Below are positions 1 through 5,170 of a stretch of DNA of 5,170 nt, in pieces. Position numbers and translations under genes: made by a program. The number at the start of each line of letters is the position of its first letter. The first letter of the stretch is position 1. Origin of the DNA: Eubacteriales Family XIII. Incertae Sedis bacterium (GTDB taxonomy: Bacteria; Bacillota; Clostridia; Peptostreptococcales; Anaerovoracaceae); the NCBI GenBank assembly GCA_031276775.1, contig JAISML010000147.1:1-5170 (forward strand), read 5' to 3'. The notes beneath the pieces were generated by a model. It had not been told where the DNA came from and did not search any database. It saw only the letters and a program-made list of their open reading frames with translations.

Positions 1-4
1 CGCA

Positions 5-30
5 AACGGTAATTATTTTGCGTGAACGGT
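5..30 (-). promoter_or_regulatory. Candidate LytTR-type operator: two ACCGTT direct repeats
   Basis: Read on the minus strand, ACCGTT occurs at 30-25 and again at 10-5, so the half-sites start 20 bp apart with an AT-rich spacer. LytTR regulators of the AgrA/ComE type are known to bind direct repeats with a GTT/CGTT-like core about two helical turns (21-22 bp) apart. The site lies about 50 bp beyond the stop of the kinase in the neighbouring LytTR operon and would sit upstream of any leftward gene outside the window. Caveats: the spacing is 20 rather than 21-22, the target promoter is not visible, and ACCGTT also occurs inside coding DNA here (for example near 1417 and 1456). The same bases include a CGCAAA/TTTGCG inverted repeat (1-6/17-22), which could instead be part of a hairpin. 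Confidence 0.35.
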
Positions 31-78
31 CGGAAAACAGGAAAGGAGGGTTCGTTTGATATCCCGCGCCGAATATCC

Positions 79-1413
79 TCAGTGCGTTACCCCGGACGGG
101 GAAGGTTCCTGCGCCGAGGGGAAAATGCAATCCAATTCAAACCAGCCGTCCTGCGCGTGGACGGACGCGTTCCCACCGTACCGGCGCACGGCGGTACGGA
201 TGCTCTTCAGGCCGTATCCATGGTAATCCGCGTCTTCTTTTGTCGTGACCGGAAGCCCGGATTCGTAACGCAACTCGCCCTCATAGCAGTTTTCAAACCG
301 AAACATGATGAATTTTTTCCGTTTGAACACGGATACGTGGATGAGGCGTTTTTCTTTGTCGGGGATCTTCCGGACGCTTTCGATGGCGTTGTCCAACGCG
401 TTCCCGAAAATCGTGCAGACATCCCTCACGTTCATAAACGCGAGCAATGCGCCGTCCGCCACGCAGGTCAGTGAAATGCCGTGCCTGTTGCAATACAATT
501 GTTTGCCCGTGAGGATGACGTCGAGAACGGGGTTCCCCGTTTTGCTGCGCACATCGTATTCCTTGATGTCGTCCATGATGACATCTGCCCACGCGTCTTT
601 TTTGCCCGGGTCGTATTCGGCGCGCAACGCGTTGAGCTGATGTTTCAAGTCATGGTATATCCGGTTGAAGTGTTCGATGCTGTCCCGCGAATGCTTGTAC
701 TGCGCGTATTGGTTTTGCAGGATGCGGCGCATTGCGTCCAATTCCTTCCGTATTCTCGCCTGACAGCACAGTACATAATGCGCGTACAAAATGACATACC
801 CGCCCGCATCCGTCAAGGTCCGAAAAATCGCGATTTCGCGCGGATATCGGCTGCTGAACGGGGTATTGCCCGTCGCGAAACTGATGTTGGAAATGAAAAA
901 CACGCCCAAGGCGACGAGGATCACACCCAACAATTCTTTCCCGGCGATGTTCAATTTTTCGACGTCGGCTATATGGCGGTGTTCCAAGGCGCGGACGAGA
1001 AACAGGACCATCCCGTAGATGCCCAGCAGCAATACGATCTTCCCGGCAGGCGGCGCGTCGTCGTTCGGCCAAAAAAACCAATACACCTGCCGCTCCAGAG
1101 ATGCGATCAGTTCCGCAAGGATGAAAGCCCGCGCGCAGACGCAGACAATATCGGGAAGGCTTCCTTTGCAAGTGAAAAACAGAAACGCGAACATCATAAG
1201 TACGGCGATCATCATGCAGGGGATCCAAAGCCCCACGGGCAGATTCCCCGTGCCGGTCATGAACGCCGTCTGTACCGCCAGCGAACCCGCCGCCAAAAGA
1301 AACAAGCCCGGACCGCTCCGCTTCCGCGGAAGCATCGAAACAAACATCAGGCAGGAACCCCATTCCGCGAGGGCGGTGTAAGCGCGGGGAATCTCCGAAA
1401 CGATCTCCGTCAT
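79..1413 (-). CDS. Polytopic sensor histidine kinase, GHKL ATPase (AgrC/VirS-like class)
   Basis: A 444-residue membrane sensor kinase, predicted to autophosphorylate on histidine and pass the phosphate to the LytTR regulator encoded just upstream. Hydrophobic segments at roughly 12-28, 37-55, 60-82, 88-107, 126-141, 162-178 and 204-217 suggest six or seven membrane passes with no large extracellular domain. A helical linker (about 218-250) leads to the phosphoacceptor motif YHDLKHQL, with His254 the likely site. The ATPase domain follows, with an N-box GNALDNAIES at 337-346 (Asn338 and Asn342) and a G-box HGYGLKSI at 398-405. This order is typical of quorum- and peptide-sensing GHKL kinases partnered with LytTR proteins. 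The ATG overlaps the regulator's TGA (ATGA), implying translational coupling; a weak AAGGG lies about 10 nt upstream. No agrB/agrD-like gene or peptide precursor is visible, so the signal is unknown. Family and pairing are solid; ligand specificity is not determinable. Confidence 0.93.
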   Translation of the reverse strand: MTEIVSEIPRAYTALAEWGSCLMFVSMLPRKRSGPGLFLLAAGSLAVQTAFMTGTGNLPVGLWIPCMMIAVLMMFAFLFFTCKGSLPDIVCVCARAFILAELIASLERQVYWFFWPNDDAPPAGKIVLLLGIYGMVLFLVRALEHRHIADVEKLNIAGKELLGVILVALGVFFISNISFATGNTPFSSRYPREIAIFRTLTDAGGYVILYAHYVLCCQARIRKELDAMRRILQNQYAQYKHSRDSIEHFNRIYHDLKHQLNALRAEYDPGKKDAWADVIMDDIKEYDVRSKTGNPVLDVILTGKQLYCNRHGISLTCVADGALLAFMNVRDVCTIFGNALDNAIESVRKIPDKEKRLIHVSVFKRKKFIMFRFENCYEGELRYESGLPVTTKEDADYHGYGLKSIRTAVRRYGGNASVHAQDGWFELDCIFPSAQEPSPSGVTH

Positions 1414-2120
1414 TTGACCGTTTCCCTTATGTGATCCGAGAGCGCCGAAAGAAAGACCGTTTTTCTGTTTCGGCTGATCCGCACTTCATCCCCGTTCACC
1501 ACCGCGAAACCGGAGCGCATGCCGTCAACATGGCGCAAATTCACCAAATAACACTTGCTGCAACGGAAAAAACCGTCCGATCTGAGCTGTTCCTCCATAT
1601 TTTTCAATGTCCCGGAGACCGTGTATTCTCCGGTTTTCGTATGGAAAATCAAATCATGGTTCAAAACCTCGATGTAATAAATGTCGTTGATTTTCATCTT
1701 TTTCACGCCGCTTCTGAACCGAAGCGTCATGTATCGATCTTCCCGAAACCGCATGCGTTTGAAAGCCCGTTCGAGTCTTTGCGTAAAGGCGAAATAGGAA
1801 ACGGGCTTCAGCATATAGTCCAGAGCGTCGACGGAGTAACCCCGGATCGCGTATTGGGACATGTTGGTGATGAAAATGATGATCACGGAGGGATCGACCT
1901 TTCGGATTTTTTCCGCCGCCGCCATTCCGTCCATGCCTTCCATCCGAATGTCCATCAGGATGATATCGTACTGCGCCCTGTAGTTTTCCAGAATCCGAAA
2001 ACCGTCCGCAAAAACGGAAATACGAAAGCTTTCCCCGCTTTCCTCGCCGTATCTTGCGAGATACCGCTTCCATTCTTCCCTGTAGTCGGCTTCGTCTTCC
2101 ACAATTGCTACATTGATCAT
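1410..2120 (-). CDS. LytTR-family response regulator (REC-LytTR)
   Basis: A 236-residue DNA-binding response regulator, cytoplasmic partner of the adjacent GHKL kinase. The receiver domain spans about 2-120: acidic pocket Glu8/Asp9, phosphoacceptor Asp57 in ILMDIRM, switch Thr85 in FITN, and Lys105 in the LKP motif. The LytTR DNA-binding domain spans about 130-232, with the typical segments around YYIEVLNHDLIFHT, FFRCSKCYLVNLRHV and VRISRNRK. I chose the ATG at 2120 because AAAGG lies 9 nt upstream and the protein then begins MINVAIVEDE, exactly at receiver strand 1. A GTG at 2162 would add 14 residues but has no ribosome-binding site. It is the first gene of the operon and its TGA overlaps the kinase ATG. 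Proteins of this family usually activate promoters through direct repeats; the target here is not proven. An AgrA-like role would need a peptide-export gene that is not in view. Confidence 0.94.
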   Translation of the reverse strand: MINVAIVEDEADYREEWKRYLARYGEESGESFRISVFADGFRILENYRAQYDIILMDIRMEGMDGMAAAEKIRKVDPSVIIIFITNMSQYAIRGYSVDALDYMLKPVSYFAFTQRLERAFKRMRFREDRYMTLRFRSGVKKMKINDIYYIEVLNHDLIFHTKTGEYTVSGTLKNMEEQLRSDGFFRCSKCYLVNLRHVDGMRSGFAVVNGDEVRISRNRKTVFLSALSDHIRETVK

Positions 2121-2170
2121 GTCCCATTGCCTTTGCTCATTCGATGAATCGGCAACAATCACAGGAATAT

Positions 2171-2216
2171 GCCGGTTCGCAAAGTCGGTTGCCCCGCCAT
2201 GTCCGGCGCAACCGGC
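2171..2216 (-). promoter_or_regulatory. Operon leader with two mutually exclusive helices
   Basis: This lies in the ~100-nt untranslated leader of the regulator-kinase operon. Bases 2208-2214 can pair perfectly with 2186-2192 (7 bp, extendable by GCC/GGC at 2196-2198/2205-2207 after a 3-nt bulge). Bases 2210-2216 can instead pair perfectly with 2171-2177 (7 bp, extendable by 3 bp past a 1-nt bulge to 2180/2206). The two helices share one strand, so they cannot form together. The distal side of the longer helix lies 51-60 nt upstream of the regulator ATG and does not cover its ribosome-binding site. I see no U-run that would make either helix a terminator, and I do not recognise a known riboswitch. 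The inverted repeats could equally be a protein-binding operator. Confidence 0.4.
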
Positions 2217-2227
2217 GGCCTTCCTGT

Positions 2228-2256
2228 ATTATACATGAGAGGGAAGCGCCGCGCAA
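2228..2256 (-). promoter_or_regulatory. Sigma-A type promoter of the response regulator-kinase operon
   Basis: On the minus strand TTGCGC (2256-2251) is followed by exactly 17 nt and then a perfect TATAAT (2233-2228). Transcription would start near 2221, giving a leader of about 100 nt before the regulator ATG at 2120. Both hexamers and the spacing are near consensus for the housekeeping sigma factor. The divergent tRNA promoter lies about 70 bp away on the other strand. Confidence 0.8.
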
Positions 2257-2281
2257 AGCGGAAATTGTTTTTGCCCGGCAG

Positions 2282-2297
2282 CGGATCGGCGGATCGG
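2282..2297. repeat. 8-bp tandem duplication between the divergent promoters
   Basis: CGGATCGG occurs twice head to tail (2282-2289 and 2290-2297), midway between the leftward operon promoter and the rightward tRNA promoter. The placement would suit a shared operator, but two copies of an 8-mer in GC-rich DNA can arise by slippage and no cognate regulator is identified. Confidence 0.45.
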
Positions 2298-2324
2298 CAG
2301 GGTGAAATTTTGAGCGGGGACACC

Positions 2325-2353
2325 TTGCCGGAGACCGGCGGGTGTGCTATACT
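2325..2353 (+). promoter_or_regulatory. Extended -10 promoter of the initiator tRNA unit
   Basis: TTGCCG (2325-2330), a 17-nt spacer and TATACT (2348-2353) make a near-consensus housekeeping promoter, strengthened by TGC immediately before the -10 (extended -10). Transcription would begin near 2360, about 110 nt upstream of the mature tRNA. A GCCGG-AGA-CCGGC inverted repeat (2327-2339) overlaps the -35 element and spacer and could be an operator or coincidence. No other promoter is visible before pirin, so this one may serve pirin as well. Confidence 0.75.
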
Positions 2354-2360
2354 TGTATCA

Positions 2361-2436
2361 GTGGGCGGCAAGGCGCGCAAATGAGGCGAAGCGGAAGCGT
2401 ACGCAGGTACGCGGGGCGGGCCGATGTGGGCGGCAA
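2361..2436 (+). repeat. 11-bp direct repeat in the tRNA leader
   Basis: GTGGGCGGCAA occurs exactly at 2361-2371 and 2426-2436, 65 bp apart, within the GC-rich transcribed leader that RNase P would remove from the tRNA. Between the copies lies a 6-bp hairpin, GCGTAC (2397-2402) with GTACGC (2407-2412), with a GCAG loop. Function unknown. Open reading frames across the leader are not convincing. Confidence 0.55.
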
Positions 2437-2470
2437 CGCGGTCGAACGCAAAAAGACAAGCAATGGATGC

Positions 2471-2546
<76 letters not shown>

Positions 2547-2551
2547 ACAGG

Positions 2552-2592
2552 AAAACACCTTTCGAACAGCTGAAGTCCGGAAGGTGTTTTTT
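2552..2592 (+). terminator. Rho-independent terminator after tRNA-fMet
   Basis: AAAACACCTT (2552-2561) pairs perfectly with AAGGTGTTTT (2581-2590). The stem extends by one G-T wobble and two G:C pairs to 13 bp, with a 13-nt loop (2565-2577). A run of six T (2587-2592) follows. It starts six bases after the tRNA CCA and ends 29 nt before the pirin ATG, so any tRNA transcript reaching pirin must read through it. Confidence 0.88.
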
Positions 2593-2610
2593 CCAATTGC
2601 GATTGACGAG

Positions 2611-2615
2611 GGAGG
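2611..2615 (+). promoter_or_regulatory. Ribosome-binding site of the pirin gene
   Basis: GGAGG lies 6 nt upstream of the ATG at 2622 within GGGAGGTG, a near-perfect match to the anti-Shine-Dalgarno sequence. It fixes the pirin start and indicates strong translation of any mRNA made. Confidence 0.85.
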
Positions 2616-2621
2616 TGTGCG

Positions 2622-3329
2622 ATGTTACGGTATATTGACAGCGAGAAGATGGGACGCGGCGTTCACGAATGGCTGGACAGCCATTTTCATTTTTCTTTCG
2701 CGGACTATTACAATCCGGACAACATCCGGTTCGGCGTGCTGCGCGTGATCAACGACGATTTGGTCCGACCCGGGAAAGGATTCGACGTCCATCCGCACCG
2801 GGACATGGAGATCCTCTCCTATGTTGTCGACGGGGAGCTCACCCATGGCGACAGCATGGGCAATCGCCGGACTTTGACGCAGGGTCAGGTTCAATACATG
2901 AGCGCGGGTACCGGCGTTCTGCACAGCGAGCACAATTTTGGCGAGGGGATTCTTCGGTTTTTGCAGATATGGATTCTTGCGGACAAAGACGGCTACCAAC
3001 CGAACTACGGCGATTACAGGTTCAAACCGGAAGACAGATTTGACAGATGGCTTCCCATCGCCACGTGGACGGAGAACGCGCAAAGTGAAGCGCCCATCAA
3101 AATTCACGCGGACGTCAACGTATATGCCGCCATCATTTCGGAAAACGGCAGCCTCGCGTTTCCGGTGGGGGAAAACAGGCAGGCATACATGGTGCTCATC
3201 GACGGGGAAGCATCGGTCGCGGACATCACCCTTTCAAAGCGGGACGGACTTGAGATCGTCGGCGAATCCGTTGAGGTAAAGGCGGCTTCGCGTTCCCACA
3301 TCCTGGTCATAGAGATGGCCGAAGCTTAG
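2622..3329 (+). CDS. Pirin family bicupin protein (YhhW/quercetin 2,3-dioxygenase type)
   Basis: A 235-residue cytoplasmic bicupin, the usual length of bacterial YhhW-type pirins. The opening GRGVHEWLDSHFHFSFADYYNP (residues 11-32) is the family signature. The N-terminal cupin carries all four metal ligands: His57 and His59 in FDVHPHRDMEI, then His101 and Glu103 in GVLHSEHN, the same set known from E. coli YhhW and human pirin. GELTHGDSMGNRRTLTQGQVQYMSAGTG (71-98) is also highly conserved in the family. The second cupin (about 150-233) lacks a metal site, as is usual. Relatives bind Fe(II) or similar metals and some cleave quercetin, but the physiological substrate is generally unknown, so quercetinase activity is only a possibility. 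The start is fixed by GGAGG 6 nt upstream. The gene follows the tRNA terminator by 29 nt with no evident promoter, and converges on the cyclase gene. Confidence 0.95.
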   Translation: MLRYIDSEKMGRGVHEWLDSHFHFSFADYYNPDNIRFGVLRVINDDLVRPGKGFDVHPHRDMEILSYVVDGELTHGDSMGNRRTLTQGQVQYMSAGTGVLHSEHNFGEGILRFLQIWILADKDGYQPNYGDYRFKPEDRFDRWLPIATWTENAQSEAPIKIHADVNVYAAIISENGSLAFPVGENRQAYMVLIDGEASVADITLSKRDGLEIVGESVEVKAASRSHILVIEMAEA

Positions 3330-3396
3330 CGCGGAACGACCGAAACCAAACGCAAAACGGCGGGGCGGTGCCTCGGAGGGGAGGGTGCGGAGCAGT
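3330..3396. other. Convergent intergenic gap without an obvious terminator
   Basis: This 67-bp gap separates the stop codons of pirin and the diguanylate cyclase gene. I see no stable stem followed by a T-run on either strand. The right half (3359-3390) is G-rich on the plus strand with several GG to GGGG runs. Transcription from the two sides may overlap here, or end by a factor-dependent route. Confidence 0.5.
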
Positions 3397-4944
3397 CTAC
3401 GGGGCGACGCACACCTTGTTGCGGCCGGTGTTCTTCGCGGTATACAGGGCTTCGTCGGCTTTTTTCAACAGTTCGTCCAAGGACAGCTCCCCGGCTGTCG
3501 CCGAGACGCCCAAGCTGGTCGTTATCCTGATCTCGGTTCCCTCGTAATCGCACGCGTTCTCCTCGATGCCCACGCGGATTCTTTCGGCGAGCAAGACCGC
3601 GTCTTTCCGCTTCGCGTCCGACATGAAAATGACGAATTCCTCACCGCCGTACCGCGCAAAAATATCGTAAATACGCACCGTGCGTTTGACAAACTGCGCC
3701 ACCGATCGCAGCACGTCGTCTCCTGCCTGATGACCGTAGGTGTCGTTTATTTTCTTGAAAAAGTCCAGGTCGAACATGATGATACAACAAGGGTGCTGCG
3801 CGCGTTTTGCCCGTTCCAGTTGGATGGTGGCCAATTCCATGAAGTGCTTGTGGTTGTATATTTCGGTGAGACCGTCATTGTAAGCGGCGGTTTCCAATTG
3901 TTTCAGCAGCGCTTCATTTTTGGTGATGTCCTGAATCAAAACAACCAAGCTCAGCGTCCGCTTGTTGGTTTCGACGGCGTTGACCCAAGCGTTGAATATC
4001 CGCTTGTCCCCGCCTTCCAAGGCGAATCGGATATCCTCATATTTCCGATCGGCGTCGAGATGCGCGAGCGCTTCCGGCCATTGCGGCAATTGTCTTATCG
4101 GAGCGCCCTTGGCAAAGCCGTTCAAACCCGGGAACAATTGCCGCGCGACGTTGTTGGATGCGATATAATTCATATGGGAGTCCAAAAATATCAGCCCGTC
4201 CCGGATCATGTCCAAGGTGGCGGTGCTCGCTCTCGGCGTAAAATCAAACAGATCGTACCGAAGTACGCCGATGTAGACGAAAATGTTCGTGACGATCAGC
4301 GCGAACGGCGTGAAATTGACGCCGCTCAGGTGAGAGGGGAGGAGATAGGTGTTCACGATAAAAATCGCGTTGGCGAGCACCGGCGCAGCCGCGCTCAGGA
4401 TCAGAAAAACCAAAGGACCGCGATAATGTTTGCCCCACTTGAACATGCGGTGCAACAGGATGCCGCAGGATACGAGAATGCACAGAATCGAATATCCGTA
4501 CACGCTGTAGTACGCCGGCCCCTGTTCCAACACCTGCAACGTGTGGATGGGCGTTTCTCCCGAATACCGGAACGATTTGTAGATCAATCCCGTATCGTCC
4601 GTGGTCCAAAGCATGAACAGATTGAGCGCCGGAATCAACAGGATGAGCAGCCGGACGGCCAGGCGCGGCATTTTTACCTCGCAGTAATCGAGGACAAAAA
4701 AGAGAAAAAACGGCGACATCAGACAACCGCCCACATACATCACTTTCACACCGACAAAAGCGCCGCCCGTGGAATCGCTTGAAGCTTCCAGATAATTGCC
4801 GAAGACATAGAACAACATCGCGATCAGGGCGTAAATAAAGTAGTTCTTCTTCTCGCTCCGACAGCGCTGAACGGTCACGGCGATCAGGAACAGCGAAGCA
4901 AACACGCCCACCAAAAGTGTGATTGTCAGAATCGTATTGACCAC
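3397..4944 (-). CDS. Membrane diguanylate cyclase, 7TM-PAS-GGDEF
   Basis: A 515-residue inner-membrane enzyme predicted to make cyclic di-GMP from two GTP. Residues are counted from the GTG at 4944. Seven hydrophobic segments (about 3-25, 35-53, 64-86, 95-113, 146-166, 177-199, 211-229) match the 7TM module often found at the N-terminus of histidine kinases. A PAS-like domain follows (about 243-343, beginning MIRDGLIFLD), then a short linker helix and the GGDEF domain (about 352-515). Metal and GTP motifs are present: Asp357, FDLDFFKKINDTYGH (391-405) and RYGGEEF with GGEEF at 433-437. An RxxD product-inhibition site (424-427) lies five residues before it. GGEEF is an active-type signature, so catalysis with feedback control is expected. 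GTG was chosen because AGGGGG lies 4 nt upstream; a TTG at 4962 would add six residues but lacks a ribosome-binding site. No EAL or HD-GYP partner is in view. Confidence 0.93.
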   Translation of the reverse strand: MVNTILTITLLVGVFASLFLIAVTVQRCRSEKKNYFIYALIAMLFYVFGNYLEASSDSTGGAFVGVKVMYVGGCLMSPFFLFFVLDYCEVKMPRLAVRLLILLIPALNLFMLWTTDDTGLIYKSFRYSGETPIHTLQVLEQGPAYYSVYGYSILCILVSCGILLHRMFKWGKHYRGPLVFLILSAAAPVLANAIFIVNTYLLPSHLSGVNFTPFALIVTNIFVYIGVLRYDLFDFTPRASTATLDMIRDGLIFLDSHMNYIASNNVARQLFPGLNGFAKGAPIRQLPQWPEALAHLDADRKYEDIRFALEGGDKRIFNAWVNAVETNKRTLSLVVLIQDITKNEALLKQLETAAYNDGLTEIYNHKHFMELATIQLERAKRAQHPCCIIMFDLDFFKKINDTYGHQAGDDVLRSVAQFVKRTVRIYDIFARYGGEEFVIFMSDAKRKDAVLLAERIRVGIEENACDYEGTEIRITTSLGVSATAGELSLDELLKKADEALYTAKNTGRNKVCVAP

Positions 4945-5028
4945 AAAACCCCCTCGACGCAAGTTGCGATGCCCAAAACCGTACCGCCCGCAAAATCTTC
5001 CGGAGCGGACGATGGCAGTACCGTGAAA

Positions 5029-5059
5029 ATTGTATCACAAAACAAACTTTACAGGACAA
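5029..5059 (-). promoter_or_regulatory. Probable promoter of the diguanylate cyclase gene
   Basis: On the minus strand TACAAT (5034-5029) is preceded directly by TGA, giving an extended -10 context. A weak TTGTCC (5059-5054) lies 19 nt upstream, longer than the optimal 17. Transcription would start near 5022, leaving a leader of about 78 nt. I see no cyclic di-GMP riboswitch motif in that leader. Confidence 0.5.
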
Positions 5060-5107
5060 ACGCATCAATCGCGCCGAAATCATAAAAGAAAGGTTAAACG
5101 GGGACGG

Positions 5108-5156
5108 ATAAAACAAAGAAACGGCAATGTCTGCGCGGCATCGGTCGTTTCTTTGT
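5108..5156 (-). terminator. Probable intrinsic terminator of an off-window minus-strand gene
   Basis: ACAAAGAAACG and CGTTTCTTTGT form a perfect 11-bp inverted repeat (5113-5123 and 5146-5156), with partial further pairing inside the 22-nt loop (an ATG/CAT step at 5127-5129/5139-5141). On the minus strand the repeat runs into TTTAT, giving a T-rich tail (TTTCTTTGTTTTAT), while the plus-strand exit is GC-rich. It therefore probably ends a leftward gene beyond the right edge, insulating the cyclase promoter about 50 bp away. The stem core is AT-rich, so strength is uncertain. Confidence 0.6.
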
Positions 5157-5170
5157 CGTCGGGCGCGAAA

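Noticed and set aside
61..80. GATATTC/GGATATC inverted repeat just past the kinase stop
   Set aside because: Only seven pairs including a wobble, and no T-run follows on the minus strand, so it is not supported as a terminator.
45..223. GGAGG at 45-49 followed 6 nt later by TTG (56-58), opening a ~55-codon frame on the plus strand
   Set aside because: The spacing is good, but the frame runs antisense through the kinase 3' end, starts with TTG and encodes no recognisable peptide. Most likely chance.
481..1434. 317-codon open frame on the plus strand opposite the kinase
   Set aside because: Antisense to a well-supported kinase. It is His/Arg/Gln-rich with no domain and no convincing ribosome-binding site.
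1431..2147. 238-codon open frame opposite the response regulator
   Set aside because: Antisense shadow of a gene with intact receiver and LytTR motifs; no recognisable fold.
2261..2311. ACAATTTC and AAAATTTC on the minus strand, 43 bp apart, upstream of the operon promoter
   Set aside because: The distance is about twice the LytTR repeat spacing, but the match to a LytTR consensus is poor and AT-rich octamers are easily found by chance.
3385..4782. 465-codon open frame on the plus strand opposite the cyclase gene
   Set aside because: It is antisense to a gene with clear 7TM, PAS and GGEEF motifs. The translation is low-complexity Arg/Gln/Asp-rich with no recognisable domain, typical of a shadow frame in GC-rich DNA.
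4945..5022. Possible cyclic di-GMP riboswitch in the cyclase leader
   Set aside because: The leader is short and shows only a weak hairpin with wobble pairs (about 4986-5010) and a GTACCG direct repeat. No GEMM-like conserved bases are seen.

Overview
The window looks like chromosomal DNA from a moderately GC-rich bacterium, most likely Bacillota (Clostridia-like). The reasons are the GHKL/LytTR two-component pair, Shine-Dalgarno-led starts, consensus sigma-A type promoters, initiator tRNA with encoded CCA, and a rho-independent terminator with a U-run. The phylum call is inference: no rRNA or marker protein is present.

Layout, left to right. (1) Positions 79-2120, minus strand: a two-gene operon made of a LytTR response regulator followed by a polytopic GHKL sensor histidine kinase, joined by an ATGA stop/start overlap. 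Its promoter (TTGCGC-17-TATAAT) lies at 2228-2256, and the ~100-nt leader can form two mutually exclusive helices. Just past the kinase, at the left edge, two ACCGTT half-sites 20 bp apart resemble a LytTR operator and point leftward to a gene outside the window. (2) Positions 2228-2353: a divergent intergenic hub. The operon promoter faces left and a strong extended -10 promoter (TTGCCG-17-TATACT) faces right, with an 8-bp tandem duplication between them. (3) Positions 2471-2546, plus strand: initiator tRNA-fMet(CAT) after a ~110-nt GC-rich leader, followed by an intrinsic terminator. (4) Positions 2622-3329, plus strand: a pirin-family bicupin (YhhW/quercetinase type) with all four metal ligands. 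It starts 29 nt after the tRNA terminator and has no promoter of its own that I can see. (5) Positions 3397-4944, minus strand: a membrane diguanylate cyclase (7TM-PAS-GGDEF) with active-site and product-inhibition motifs intact, convergent with pirin. A likely promoter lies at 5029-5059, and the terminator of an off-window gene lies at 5108-5156.

The proteins are two separate signalling modules (phosphorelay and c-di-GMP), one redox/metal cupin and a translation-initiation tRNA. Nothing links them mechanistically beyond adjacency. I see no mobile element, CRISPR array, phage gene or defence system, and no strong case for a new multi-gene system. The best leads are regulatory: the candidate LytTR operator at the left edge, apparent dependence of pirin on readthrough from the initiator tRNA unit, and the alternative leader structures.
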